A DNA stretch of 64,000 nt from the NCBI RefSeq assembly GCF_002291445.1, contig NZ_CP014137.1, positions 2,604,001-2,668,000 of the forward strand. The letters run 5' to 3'. Positions 53,684 to 63,008 of the stretch are shown piece after piece. Source of the stretch: Brenneria goodwinii. GTDB lineage: Bacteria; Pseudomonadota; Gammaproteobacteria; Enterobacterales; Enterobacteriaceae. Numbering within the stretch: position 1 is the stretch's first letter; every line of letters starts with the position of its first letter. The position numbers and the translations under genes are program-made. The notes under the pieces are model-generated. The model was given only the letters and a program-made list of their open reading frames with translations. It did not search any database and was not told where the DNA came from.

Positions 53684-54772
53684 TTAACGCCGCTGCGCCA
53701 TACGGTTCATCAATGTATTCTGCCGGTTATGGTTAATGCGCCGCAGCCACATCAGTACCCGCCATATTCGGGGAGTTGACCAAAAGTAACCGACAAAAGC
53801 CAGCAAAAACATGCCCAACATAATAGACTCAGATACGCCATTGCGCTCGCTAATGATGCCAATTGCCGCAAATAAAACCGCCACACTGACAATCATAGTC
53901 AACGCCAGACGCGGCGTTAGCCCTGAGCGCACCAATATGTGATGTATGTGCTCGCGATCGGATTTAAATGGGCTATCGCCCCTGCGGATTCGGCGGATCA
54001 TCACGGTGACCATATCCATCAACGGGATGGCTATCAGCCACAACGCGGTTACCGGATGCATCACAGCCTCTTCCCCTTGCGTCGCCAACATAAGAAGCCA
54101 GATTACCGTAAAACCTATCAGCGTACTGCCGGCATCGCCCATAAATACCTTAAATCGCTCTCCCAAGGGAATGCCCAGGTTCAGTAGAATATAAGGTAGC
54201 GTTGCCGCCAGCATACATAGACTCCATTGAGCTAACTCGCGATGACCGCCAAGATAAAACAAGACGGCAAGCGCGCCAAAGGTAACACAAGAGAGCACGC
54301 CCAGTAAGCCATCAATACCATCAATCATATTGAAAGCATTGATGGCTCCCCATACGGCAAACAGGGTGAGGATATAACCCCAGGCGCCTAAAAAGATTTC
54401 ATAGCCAAACAGTACATTGCCCAACGAGGTCAAATACAGGCCGGCATACATCATCAGGCCGGCAACCAGCGCCTGTAAGGCGATACGAGGGAATACGGGA
54501 AGGTCAAAACGGTCGTCCAATACGCCGACTGTCAGTAGCGCACTGGCACAAACCATATAGAGGGGGAAGTCAGGAAGCCATTCAGGATGGAGTGCATACA
54601 AAATCCATAGCGCCAGATAGATAGAAACCCCACCGACCAAAGGGACATTGCCGTGGTGTTGTTTCCTGACATCGGGTTTATCCACCAACCCGATGACTAT
54701 CGCCGCCTTTCTTGCGAAAAAAAGGACAATAAATGCACTGATAAACACTATGGTAAATTCTTGCATCATCAT
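53684..54772 (-). CDS. wecA: WecA-type undecaprenyl-phosphate GlcNAc-1-phosphate transferase
   Basis: 362 residues, about eleven membrane helices. VRKQHHGNVPLVGG, VLDDRFDLPV, INAFNMIDGIDGL (catalytic Asp), KVFMGDAGSTLIGF and the DREHIHHILV histidine motif are those of the WecA/Rfe family. It starts lipid-linked glycans with a HexNAc-1-phosphate. As first gene of the operon behind the JUMPstart it may prime the EPS or serve enterobacterial common antigen. ATG chosen among three consecutive ATGs (54772, 54769, 54766). Confidence 0.92.
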   Translation of the reverse strand: MMMQEFTIVFISAFIVLFFARKAAIVIGLVDKPDVRKQHHGNVPLVGGVSIYLALWILYALHPEWLPDFPLYMVCASALLTVGVLDDRFDLPVFPRIALQALVAGLMMYAGLYLTSLGNVLFGYEIFLGAWGYILTLFAVWGAINAFNMIDGIDGLLGVLSCVTFGALAVLFYLGGHRELAQWSLCMLAATLPYILLNLGIPLGERFKVFMGDAGSTLIGFTVIWLLMLATQGEEAVMHPVTALWLIAIPLMDMVTVMIRRIRRGDSPFKSDREHIHHILVRSGLTPRLALTMIVSVAVLFAAIGIISERNGVSESIMLGMFLLAFVGYFWSTPRIWRVLMWLRRINHNRQNTLMNRMAQRR

Positions 54773-54800
54773 CAACCGTTATAAAGTATGTTGCATCAGA

Positions 54801-54833
54801 CACGCTACCGCCCTTGGCTTATAGCTACCAATG
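54801..54833 (-). promoter_or_regulatory. JUMPstart element with ops (RfaH recruitment)
   Basis: Minus strand: CATTGGTAGCTATAAGCC followed by AAGGGCGGTAGCGTG, with the ops core GGCGGTAGCGTG at 54812-54801. This is the conserved JUMPstart of RfaH-controlled polysaccharide operons, 28 bp upstream of wecA. RfaH loaded here would carry RNA polymerase through the long operon and the hairpin after wzc. Confidence 0.93.
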
Positions 54834-54837
54834 CACT

Positions 54838-55497
54838 ATCAAAATAGGAACACCGTTGTTCTACAGACTTAAACTTTGGAACCGTAGCCACACAACTGAT
54901 GTACGGCGATTTTATTTTTATTAAAGGAGGTTAAATATCAGGTAACAAAACATTACCAATACACACTATCTTTTTGTTGAAAAGACGACCTCTGTTGCAA
55001 AACTAAATTTTGCGTTCTAATAGTATTGACTACTAATACAGGAGTACAAGGAGAAGATGTTCTAAGCGGTTCTTTTCAGAAAAAGACTACGTTTATCCAT
55101 AACAGGCCCCTCCTTCCATTAGAATAAAAAACCGACTTCAGGGATAAAGGCGGTATGTTTTGATAAAGATTTATGACAGATAGCAAGCTATACATCGTAA
55201 AACCACAACAATAATGGCGATATATTCTATTCACCGTTTACTGACACTTCAAACGTTACATGCCGTAACATCGCAAGAAAGTTAAAACAGCATGCGCCTG
55301 ACTTTTTTTTAATCAATTCTGATGATTATGCACCAGCATAATGCTGAAAAAACGTCAGTAATGCCGAGTCAAATCATCAGCCTGAACAGAATCGCGTTGA
55401 TTACCCACAATAAAATACCCATACAAGTTCTGGTTCATCCGCGTTTGCCCTGATACGCTATCAGCCGTGGTATTCAATTAAAGGTGAAAGAATAAGT
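54838..55497. other. Regulatory region between the EPS operon and yegH
   Basis: 660 bp without a credible gene, AT-rich. It must contain the EPS promoter (minus strand, upstream of the JUMPstart) and the yegH promoter. I could not identify a convincing RcsAB box by eye. Confidence 0.55.
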
Positions 55498-57084
55498 ATG
55501 GAGTGGATCGTTGATCCAACAATATGGGCCGGTCTGGCAACGCTGGTGGTGCTGGAACTGGTGCTGGGAATAGATAATCTGGTTTTCATTGCCATTCTGG
55601 CTGAAAAATTACCGAAAGAAAAAAGAGATAAAGCACGCGTTGTTGGGCTGTTGCTGGCGCTGGTAATGCGTCTTATTTTATTGTCGTCGATTTCCTGGCT
55701 CGTCTCCCTAACTACTCACCTTTTCGCCTTACTTGGGCATTCATTCAGCGCGCGTGATGTCATTATGCTGATTGGCGGTGTGTTCCTGCTATTTAAAGCA
55801 ACAATGGAACTCAACGAACGGTTGGAAGGGAAGGATCTGGAGCAGCATACGCAGCGTAAAGCCGCGCGTTTCTGGCCCGTTGTTGCGCAAATTGTGGTTC
55901 TGGACGCCATTTTCTCACTCGATTCCGTTATCACCGCCGTCGGCATGACGGAACACTTATTAGTAATGATGGCTGCGGTGACGATTGCCATCTTCCTGAT
56001 GCTGTTAGCCAGCAAGCCGTTGACCCGCTTCGTCAGTGCGCATCCAACCATTGTTATTCTGTGCCTGAGCTTCTTGCTGATGATTGGTTTCAGCCTGGTT
56101 GCGGATGCGTTTGGCTATCATATTCCCAAAGGTTATCTCTATGCCGCTATCGGCTTCTCGGTTCTCATTGAGATGTTTAACCAGGTATCCATGTTTAACC
56201 GTCGGCGCTTTCTCTCTTCATCTGTTCCCTTGCGCCAACGTACTGCCGAGGTAGTACTGCGTATTCTGCGGGGAGAGCATGAGGAAGCAGAACTGGACAA
56301 CCAGACGTCATCCATGATTGCGGATAATGCCCACACCGGACAAGAAGTTTTCAATCGGCAGGAACGCCGAATGATCGAGCGTGTGCTTGGTATGTCGCAA
56401 CGTACCATCAGCAGTATTATGACATCCCGCCACGATATCGACCCGGTAGAGCTAAATACCTCACAAGAGGAGTTAGCGCAGATATTGAAAAACAATCAGC
56501 ATACTCGTCTGGTCATCGTCGACAGTGAAAAATCAGATGAGATACTGGGAGTTGTCAATGTCACGGAACTTTTACAGCAACAGCTGAACCATGATCCCTT
56601 TGATCTGCATATTCTGATCCGTCAACCGCTGATCTTCCCTGAACAACTCTCTTTATTACTGGCGCTGGAACAGTTCAGGGAAGCACGCACCCACTTTGCC
56701 TTTGTCGTTGATGAATTTGGTTCGGTTGAAGGCGTTGTCACATTGAGCGATGTGATGGAAACCATCGCCGGCAATCTGCCGTTGGCTGGCGAAGAAATTG
56801 ATGCTCGCCACGACATTCAACAAAACGCCGACGGCAGTTGGACGGCAAACGGTTATCTTCCTTTGGAAGATCTGACCATGTACGTTCCAATCAAACTGGA
56901 TGACAAGCGGGAATACTATACGCTGGCAGGCTTGCTGATGGAGCACTCGCAGCGGATCCCCGAGGCTGGAGATACATTGTCTCTCGATGGTTACACATTT
57001 ACCATTCTGACGGTGGAAAGCCATCGTATCGTGAAGGTGCTAATCACCCAGGATGCCAATCCGCAATCAGATTTTGAGGTGTGA
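55498..57084 (+). CDS. yegH: TerC/CBS/CorC-domain membrane protein YegH
   Basis: 528 residues, close to E. coli YegH (527). N-terminal TerC domain with about seven membrane helices (LELVLGIDNLVFIAILAEKLP; DAIFSLDSVITAVGMTEH, whose acidic residues are conserved), a CBS pair (about 300-430; TRLVIVDSEKSDEILGVVNV, FAFVVDEFGSVEGVVTLSD) and a C-terminal CorC_HlyC domain (~440-520). A role in metal transport is suspected for the family but unproven. In E. coli yegH also lies between asmA and wza, so this is conserved synteny. Confidence 0.92.
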   Translation: MEWIVDPTIWAGLATLVVLELVLGIDNLVFIAILAEKLPKEKRDKARVVGLLLALVMRLILLSSISWLVSLTTHLFALLGHSFSARDVIMLIGGVFLLFKATMELNERLEGKDLEQHTQRKAARFWPVVAQIVVLDAIFSLDSVITAVGMTEHLLVMMAAVTIAIFLMLLASKPLTRFVSAHPTIVILCLSFLLMIGFSLVADAFGYHIPKGYLYAAIGFSVLIEMFNQVSMFNRRRFLSSSVPLRQRTAEVVLRILRGEHEEAELDNQTSSMIADNAHTGQEVFNRQERRMIERVLGMSQRTISSIMTSRHDIDPVELNTSQEELAQILKNNQHTRLVIVDSEKSDEILGVVNVTELLQQQLNHDPFDLHILIRQPLIFPEQLSLLLALEQFREARTHFAFVVDEFGSVEGVVTLSDVMETIAGNLPLAGEEIDARHDIQQNADGSWTANGYLPLEDLTMYVPIKLDDKREYYTLAGLLMEHSQRIPEAGDTLSLDGYTFTILTVESHRIVKVLITQDANPQSDFEV

Positions 57085-57148
57085 TCAATTCGGCTTAATG
57101 TTATGCCGTAGGTTCTCGCCCTGAAAGCGTCATTGCCGCTCCATTTTC

Positions 57149-57232
57149 GTCATTCCCGCGCAGGCGGGAATCAGCCAATGGCTATTTCCGGTTTCAGCGG
57201 AAGATGCCCGCCTACTGCCGCGGGCATGACGG
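57149..57232. repeat. Dispersed palindromic repeat, copy A
   Basis: About 84 bp: a palindrome ATTCCC-GCGCAGGC-GGGAAT, a middle part with TTTCAGCGGAAGATG, and a second palindrome GCCCGCCTACTGCCGCGGGC then ATGACGG. Lies 65 bp after yegH. Confidence 0.85.
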
Positions 57233-57274
57233 ACTTGTTGAAGGGGATGACAGGATAAGAGACACCTCACTTCC

Positions 57275-57358
57275 GTCATTCCCGCGCAGGCGGGAATCAG
57301 CCGATGGCTATTTACGGTTTCAGCGGGAGATGCCCGCCTACTGCCGCGGGCATGACGG
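57275..57358. repeat. Dispersed palindromic repeat, copy B
   Basis: Near-identical to copy A (a few changes in the middle), same orientation, 42 bp further on. The two form a tandem pair in the 340-bp gap between yegH and the gene remnants at 57.4 kb. Confidence 0.85.
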
Positions 57359-57422
57359 AGAAGGCGTTATTTCCGCGCCACTTCCTTCATTTCTGCCTCA
57401 TTTCCGTCATTGCCATTGACTA

Positions 57423-57567
57423 TCACTCTCCGGCTTTGGGGAGCCTCACCTGTGAATTCACATCAAACAATTGCATTCGTGCGGTATCAATACTGATCCA
57501 CACGCGTTCTCCCGGTTTAGCGCCCGATCTCACCATGCTGCAGATACTCAGACGTTCATCACCGAAA
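57423..57567 (-). pseudogene. C-terminal tail of an ABC-transporter ATPase (TOBE domain)
   Basis: Minus-strand reading GDERLSICSMVRSGAKPGE then RVWISIDTARMQLFDVNSQ and a final LPKAGE-stop: the last ~48 residues of a UgpC/MalK-type sugar or polyol ATPase. There is no start and no nucleotide-binding domain. It joins, out of frame, to the GntR fragment immediately upstream, so everything between was lost by one deletion. Confidence 0.7.
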
Positions 57568-57750
57568 TTTCAGCGCCTCGCGCACAGTATTACGGCTGAC
57601 GGCCAACCCTTCGGCCAATATGCTTTCCGGCGGTAGTTTCTCCCCGACGCGGGTACCAGGCTGCGCGACATAACGGGTCAGCGCGTCAAGCACCATCGTG
57701 TCGCTCTGCTGCCGTGCTATCGGATGCAGTAAACTCAAATCGTTGTGCAT
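57559..57750 (-). pseudogene. N-terminal fragment of a GntR/FadR-family regulator
   Basis: About 63 codons from MHNDLSLL: a winged HTH with LDALTRYVAQPGTRVGEKLP, PESILAEGLAVSRNTVREALK, then the reading stops at the deletion joint (KFR-stop). The ligand-binding domain is missing. A short palindrome TTGGTCCAA (57777-57785) upstream is probably its former operator. Confidence 0.8.
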
Positions 57751-57776
57751 TCCCGTCCTCAAATGGATTATTTGAA

Positions 57777-58260
57777 TTGGTCCAACAACTCAACTTATTT
57801 CGTCGTAGTGCAATATATTTGCCAACCAATTAATCTGATGATTTTTAAGTGAATTTTTTATTTTTTTGATTATTCTGGATTGTCAGGAGAGATCTTCGGC
57901 GTGCAGAAAGAAGGACCGTTGTGCAAAGAATGCCCCCTGTTGACGCAAAAACGCAGGGCGAAATACAGTAGGGGGGACGCTGGTCGTTGGTGAGAATAGC
58001 GGTTTTAATCGAGCGGCGGCATTCGCCGCATTCATGAAGAATTTGATGATGAAGAAGGTTTACGCCATAACCTTACTACAACGTGTCTGTGAAAAGATAT
58101 CCCTGAGAACCCAGACTGATAATTGATACGGCCTCGCAAACTTCCGCCGCCTATTGCAACCGCATGATATTTTTCCAGAGCGCTCCTGCACAATCTCCCC
58201 AACGTTATTTTTTCTTCACCGCTCGCCACTCATTATTGTCGTTAGGACAGCAATGCCGAG
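57777..58260. other. Intergenic stretch with a leftover operator
   Basis: Begins with TTGGTCCAA (57777-57785), a FadR-type half-palindromic operator shape, then AT-rich and mixed sequence without a credible gene up to the Rpn gene. A minus-strand reading at 58032-58229 has no recognisable family and I do not count it. Confidence 0.4.
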
Positions 58261-59211
58261 ATGGATCCCATGCAAACTCATGATGCGTTATTTAAGCAAT
58301 ACCTTAGTAATATTGACGTCGCACGGGATTTTCTCGCTATTCATCTGCCGAAGTATATTAGTGAAATCTGCGATTTCGACACACTGCGCCTCGAAGCAAC
58401 CTCATTTACCGATGAAACACTGCGCACCCGGATGTCCGATATGCTCTATTCACTGCAAACCCAGCAGAGTGCCGCGTATATCTACTGTCTGATTGAACAT
58501 CAGAGCACGCCCGACAGGCTAATGGGCTTTCGCTTATTACGTTACTGTATGAACGCCATGCAATTGCATCTGTCACAGGGCAATAAAAGTCTGCCGTTAG
58601 TGGTTCCGCTGCTGTTTTACCATGGCAGCCAAACGCCCTACCCCTACAGCCTGCGTTGGTTTGACCACTTTGACCATCCGTCTCTGGCTGAAAAGGTATA
58701 CGGTCAGCCTTTCCCTCTTGTCGATCTCAGCGTCATCCCCGATGACGAAATTAAAACTCACCGCAAGATAGCGTTGCTGGAACTGGTACAAAAACATATC
58801 CGCCAGCGGGACCTACTGGAACTGGTTCAGGATTTCGGGTTATTATTCAACCAATGGGCGCCGCCCCCTGAACTTAGAAAAGCATTGCTGATTTACATTA
58901 TTAAATCCGGCAATACTCGTTCAGTGCAGCATTTCGCCCAGGTCTTAACGGAAAAACTGCCTCAGCATCGGGAGGAAATTATGACTATCGCACAGCAACT
59001 GGAACAGATCGGTTTTAAAAAAGGGATGCGGCAAGGAATAGAAAAAGGTATGGAGAAAGGTATAGAAAAAGGCATGGAAAAGGGAATCAAAACCAGCGCT
59101 CGGCAAATCGCCCGCCAGTTGCTGCTTAAAGGTATGGATCAAGAAACCGTGCAGCAAATCACTGGATTGACCCAGGATGAAGTGGCCCAGCTAGCTGAAA
59201 AAGAGCAGTAA
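58261..59211 (+). CDS. Rpn-family recombination-promoting nuclease / putative transposase
   Basis: 316 residues. PD-(D/E)XK nuclease of the RpnA-E (formerly transposase_31) family: N-terminal HDALFKQYLSNIDVARDFL, catalytic Asp60 in MSDMLYS and the E79-H-Q81 motif in IEHQSTPDRLMGFRLLRYC. Rpn proteins are calcium/magnesium-dependent DNA endonucleases that stimulate RecA-independent recombination in E. coli. Near the C-terminus a repeated GIEKGMEK unit (about residues 259-279) sits before an HTH-like tail QQITGLTQDEV. Inserted between asmA and yegH, genes that are neighbours in E. coli. ATG 58270 is an alternative start. Confidence 0.88.
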   Translation: MDPMQTHDALFKQYLSNIDVARDFLAIHLPKYISEICDFDTLRLEATSFTDETLRTRMSDMLYSLQTQQSAAYIYCLIEHQSTPDRLMGFRLLRYCMNAMQLHLSQGNKSLPLVVPLLFYHGSQTPYPYSLRWFDHFDHPSLAEKVYGQPFPLVDLSVIPDDEIKTHRKIALLELVQKHIRQRDLLELVQDFGLLFNQWAPPPELRKALLIYIIKSGNTRSVQHFAQVLTEKLPQHREEIMTIAQQLEQIGFKKGMRQGIEKGMEKGIEKGMEKGIKTSARQIARQLLLKGMDQETVQQITGLTQDEVAQLAEKEQ

Positions 59212-59462
59212 AATGCTGTTTTCAGAATGTTGACCAAGTTCAGTGTTTTGCTCTCCCACCCTTTCCCATCGCACAGAAATAGCGGCATTGCATTGTGGCG
59301 CACGAAATTAACGGCCTCGGCATTTACATAAAAGTGTAACTAAGAGACATCCCTCACCAGGGGAAGGAACTAACCCAAAAGACACTGGATTGCGCCTTCC
59401 CGTTCGAAGGCAAGACATGCCCCATTAAAGATGCTGAAATAAATAGTTCGTAAAACAGCCGT

Positions 59463-61298
59463 TTACAGCCGATCAAGCAGTTGTTTCAGATCCTTGCCTT
59501 TCTGGCTTTGATTATTTTTATCGGCCCACTCATTTAAGCGTTTCTTCACTTCATCCTGGATGCGTTTACGCAACAGTTGTTCGACTTGCAGCTGATAATT
59601 CAGCTTATCCCACGGACCATAAATACGTAATGGGATGGTCGTATTTTGCAGTACGCTGACTAACTGTTCATCGCCATGCCAGCCCTGCACAACCCGCACA
59701 CCCAGATTGGTGTCACAGGTTCTGGCCAGGAGATCCAACTGCCCGTTACCGGTTAATGACAGTAGTTCGGAGCTGCCTTTCAGGTCAGTGATACGCAACT
59801 TTCCCGCGTTCAATTGCGCATTTCCCGTCAACTGTTTGATTTCAGTATAACGTTCATACCGCTCCATCCCCTGAACGCTGCTGTTGCCGCGCACCACAGC
59901 CATCTGCACCATCTGATGAATATTTAGCCCCTGCAAACGCAGATCGGTGACTTTCAGCGCGGCTTTACCCTGCCACTGTCGGATAATGGCTGGAAGCGTA
60001 AACGTATTACCACCTAGTTGACCATTCATCGAGAATTTACCGCTCAATGTTCCAGGCAGGCCAAATGCTGATGTCAGCGGGGCAATATCCACATTATGAA
60101 TGTCGGGGTGAATCGAAATGGCCGGCGAGGCTTTTACATCCATTTTGCCGGGCAGAGAAAAACTCCCCTCCCCCAACTTGCCATCCAACGCGGCGATATT
60201 CAGCACGCCCTGTTGGTTGGTTGCCTGAAGATTAAACTGACTGATGTTAAGTCCGCGATAGATCAATGAGCCGATCTGCAATGACAACCGCGCGGAAAAA
60301 CCGTCCAGGCCGCTGCTGCTACTCTTCGTGGCTTCGTCAGAGGAGATAACCGGTTTCCCCGCTTTGGCCGGAATAGATGCGGATGAATCCTTCTTCGCAG
60401 TCAGTTTGGCGCCCAACAGCGCATCCAGATCGATTTTGTCAGATTTCAAGTCCAGCACATAATCAGGAGCGACGCCAAGCGTTGCACTGCCGCTTCCCGT
60501 CAATTGACTCTCATTAGCGCTCAAGGCCAGCTGGCTTAGTGTGATTTTTTCAGGCTGATGCTGATAGCTGGCCTGCAAATTACCTTTGCCGGAGATCCCG
60601 CCGGTAGGGATACCTGCGCCCTGAATTTGGTAATCCAGCTTCCCGATATTTGCATTCACCTGTTGCGGGAAATGCGACATATCCATGTCTGCGGACAGAG
60701 AAAAAGCGATATCACGCTGATCGCGATTGATGCGACTGGAGAGATCAATATGCACCTGACGATCGCTGTCCTGCTCCATCAATAGATCGATGTCGCGAAC
60801 GTTTATCTGTTCATTATCATTACGTTGCAGAACCAACAGACTATCCGCGATCCTGATTTTATCAATATCCAACTGCCAGCCCTGTCTTTCAGTGGAGGCC
60901 GGCGATCCTGGCGGGGCTATCGGGGCATTATTGGCTGGTTTAACTTCACTTTCCGGCGTCAGTTGGATGACTGCCCCTTTCAGCATGACTTGTTTAACCG
61001 CGAGCTTGTGTGAGAGAAGCGGCCAGAGTTTAACATCCAGGCGCATATTTTCCGCGCTGATAATCGGCGCCGTTGCGCCTGGCGCGATCAGCGACATGCC
61101 GCCGGATAAAATGCTAAGCTGCGGCCAGACATGCCAGCGCAGTTCGCCATCCAGCCGCAGCTGATAACCACTACGCTCTTCGACTTGCCTTACCATGTAA
61201 GCGCGAAAATCATTGGGATTAACCAGCACTACCAGCGCTGTCATTCCTGCCACCAGCACAACAAGTAGAATTGCCAGTGTTGTCAGAAATCTTCTCAT
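59463..61298 (-). CDS. asmA: AsmA, inner-membrane-anchored envelope protein
   Basis: 611 residues. One N-terminal membrane anchor (~6-28), then a large periplasmic repeated-beta region typical for AsmA/bridge-like proteins, ending with LQVEQLLRKRIQDEVKKRLNEWADK. AsmA-like proteins help carry phospholipids between membranes and affect outer-membrane assembly. Linked to dcd and udk as in E. coli (gap to dcd 43 bp). Confidence 0.92.
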   Translation of the reverse strand: MRRFLTTLAILLVVLVAGMTALVVLVNPNDFRAYMVRQVEERSGYQLRLDGELRWHVWPQLSILSGGMSLIAPGATAPIISAENMRLDVKLWPLLSHKLAVKQVMLKGAVIQLTPESEVKPANNAPIAPPGSPASTERQGWQLDIDKIRIADSLLVLQRNDNEQINVRDIDLLMEQDSDRQVHIDLSSRINRDQRDIAFSLSADMDMSHFPQQVNANIGKLDYQIQGAGIPTGGISGKGNLQASYQHQPEKITLSQLALSANESQLTGSGSATLGVAPDYVLDLKSDKIDLDALLGAKLTAKKDSSASIPAKAGKPVISSDEATKSSSSGLDGFSARLSLQIGSLIYRGLNISQFNLQATNQQGVLNIAALDGKLGEGSFSLPGKMDVKASPAISIHPDIHNVDIAPLTSAFGLPGTLSGKFSMNGQLGGNTFTLPAIIRQWQGKAALKVTDLRLQGLNIHQMVQMAVVRGNSSVQGMERYERYTEIKQLTGNAQLNAGKLRITDLKGSSELLSLTGNGQLDLLARTCDTNLGVRVVQGWHGDEQLVSVLQNTTIPLRIYGPWDKLNYQLQVEQLLRKRIQDEVKKRLNEWADKNNQSQKGKDLKQLLDRL

Positions 61299-61341
61299 GC
61301 CATCCTCATTGCATACGCTTTATCACAGGCGGTATTGGCAA

Positions 61342-61923
61342 TTAGTCTTTGTCGATTCGGCTCGCCACTGCCCCCTGCTGATCTTTATATTTAGCATCCT
61401 GACGACGGTTATAAGGACGAGCCGCCGGGCCGGATAGCGGTTCAAAACTCAGCGCGCCAATCATCATGCCGGGGCGCAACGCCAACGGCAACTTACCTGA
61501 ATTATAGAACTCCAGCACGATTCTTCCTTGCCAACCTGGATCTATTCGGTGCGCGGTCACGTGAACCATCAAACCTAAACGAGCGAGAGAAGAGCGGCCG
61601 TCAAGCCAGCCGACCAGATTATCCGGCAATGTCACTGACTCCAGCGTGACCGCCAGCGCCAATTCTCCCGGATGCAAAAAGAAGGCTTCGCCTTCCGGCA
61701 GATTGATTTCATCACTCATTACGCGATCCAATGCCGCGCTGACTTCATCTTTCGGGCCGCTTAAATCAATAAAAGCCGCGGTGTGCCCCCTGAAGACCCG
61801 GAATTGATTCCCTAAACGGACATCAACGGTAGCGCCATTAATTCTTTCTGTTGGCGGGCGCGGTGTAATCAGTAACCGGCCATCGTCCAGCCAGGCCTCA
61901 ATATCACGGTCACACAATCTCAT
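61342..61923 (-). CDS. dcd: dCTP deaminase Dcd
   Basis: 193 residues, same length as E. coli Dcd. Converts dCTP to dUTP for thymidylate synthesis. MRLCDRDIEAWLD start, the DGRSSLARLGL motif with catalytic Glu further on in GRIVLEFYNSG, and HPGELALA. Start at 61923 is the family start; a 7-codon extension is possible but unlikely. Confidence 0.96.
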   Translation of the reverse strand: MRLCDRDIEAWLDDGRLLITPRPPTERINGATVDVRLGNQFRVFRGHTAAFIDLSGPKDEVSAALDRVMSDEINLPEGEAFFLHPGELALAVTLESVTLPDNLVGWLDGRSSLARLGLMVHVTAHRIDPGWQGRIVLEFYNSGKLPLALRPGMMIGALSFEPLSGPAARPYNRRQDAKYKDQQGAVASRIDKD

Positions 61924-61967
61924 TTTTTTCTCCACTCGTATCAATACTGGGTGAAAAGTCCCAAAAA

Positions 61968-62609
61968 TTATTCAAAAAACTGACTTATCTTGGCCTTCAG
62001 AATATCAATCGCAATACGGTTTTTCCCACCACGCGGGACGATAATATCGGCATATTGTTTAGAGGGCTCAATGAATTGCATAAACATGGGACGTACCGTT
62101 TTCTGATACTGCTCCATCACGGAATCCATCGATCGGCCGCGTTCATTGACATCTCGCCGCATACGGCGCATCAGGCAGATATCCAGCGGCGTATCGACAA
62201 AAATGGAAAAATTCAGTTCGTCGCGCAAACGGGCTTCCGTCAGCAGCAGAATACCTTCAAGAATAATGACCTTCTTCGGTTCAAGATGCACCGTTTCCTG
62301 TTTACGCGTATGTTCAACATAGCTATACAAAGGAAGCTCCACCGCCTGGCCCGCTTTCAGCATTTTCAAATGCGTCAGCAGCAGACTGTGATCCATGGCG
62401 TTGGGATGGTCGTAATTGGTCTTGACCCGCTCTTCCATCGTCAGGTGGCTTTGATCTTTGTAGTAGCTGTCTTCAGGTATCACACCAATATGCTGATCCC
62501 CGACCTGGTCGCGTAACTCACGGTACAACGTGCTGGAAATAAGACTTTTACCGGAAGCGGAGGCGCCCGCTATCCCGATGATGACACACTGGTGAGACTG
62601 ATCAGTCAT
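61968..62609 (-). CDS. udk: Uridine/cytidine kinase Udk
   Basis: 213 residues. Pyrimidine salvage: phosphorylates uridine and cytidine with GTP/ATP. P-loop GIAGASASGKSLIS (about 12-25), PEDSYYKDQSHL, NYDHPNAMDH and IFVDTPLDICLMRRMRRD. Start at 62609 as in E. coli; a longer reading has no support. Lies 44 bp upstream of dcd in the same direction. Confidence 0.96.
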   Translation of the reverse strand: MTDQSHQCVIIGIAGASASGKSLISSTLYRELRDQVGDQHIGVIPEDSYYKDQSHLTMEERVKTNYDHPNAMDHSLLLTHLKMLKAGQAVELPLYSYVEHTRKQETVHLEPKKVIILEGILLLTEARLRDELNFSIFVDTPLDICLMRRMRRDVNERGRSMDSVMEQYQKTVRPMFMQFIEPSKQYADIIVPRGGKNRIAIDILKAKISQFFE

Positions 62610-62732
62610 GACATTAACGACCTGATTAACATAAAAAAGAAGAGGGGATGCACCAATTGGTGCGATAACGCGGCAATTATAGGGAGTTAGCACAGTTCAC
62701 GCCAGCGTTTCCACTATTGGGCGGGCGGTTTC

Positions 62733-62866
62733 GTCATTCCCGCGCAGGCGGGAATCTGCCAATGACTGCCTGCGGTTTCAGTAACCGATCCCCGCCTACT
62801 GCCGCGGGGATGACGCCAGGTTGACGGGGATGGTATGTGGCTGGCGGAAATTACGGGGGTGACGAG
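62733..62866. repeat. 134-bp dispersed repeat, left copy beside the GIY-YIG gene
   Basis: Opens with the ATTCCC-GCGCAGGC-GGGAAT palindrome, has TTTCAGTAACCGATCCCCGCC, a second GC-rich palindrome, then a tail GCCAGGTTGACGGGGATGG...GGGGGTGACGAG absent from the 57-kb copies. Only about three changes separate it from the copy at 63360, which has the same orientation. Confidence 0.88.
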
Positions 62867-63008
62867 AATGTATTTTTCCGCAGGGTAATGGGAGGAAAAC
62901 ATCATCACTGCGAATCATATTCCAAATTTCAAATAGAACACCTGACTTAGTGAATTTTTCAGATTAAAACGAACGATTCCACGTTAAACCATTTTTAAGA
63001 ATGCAGAC

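Noticed and set aside
54838..55497. RcsAB box upstream of the JUMPstart
   Set aside because: Expected for an EPS promoter, but I found no segment close enough to the consensus to report.
57149..57358. Possible CRISPR array in the tandem repeats after yegH
   Set aside because: Only two copies, each internally palindromic, with no regular spacers and no cas genes; they belong to the dispersed repeat family.
58032..58229. 65-residue minus-strand reading upstream of the Rpn gene
   Set aside because: No ribosome site, no recognisable family, Ser-run at one end; cannot be told from chance.
62714..62908. Minus-strand reading of 64 residues over the repeat near udk, and its twin at 63356-63571
   Set aside because: Both are translations of the palindromic repeat itself, with identical low-quality protein text and no ribosome site.
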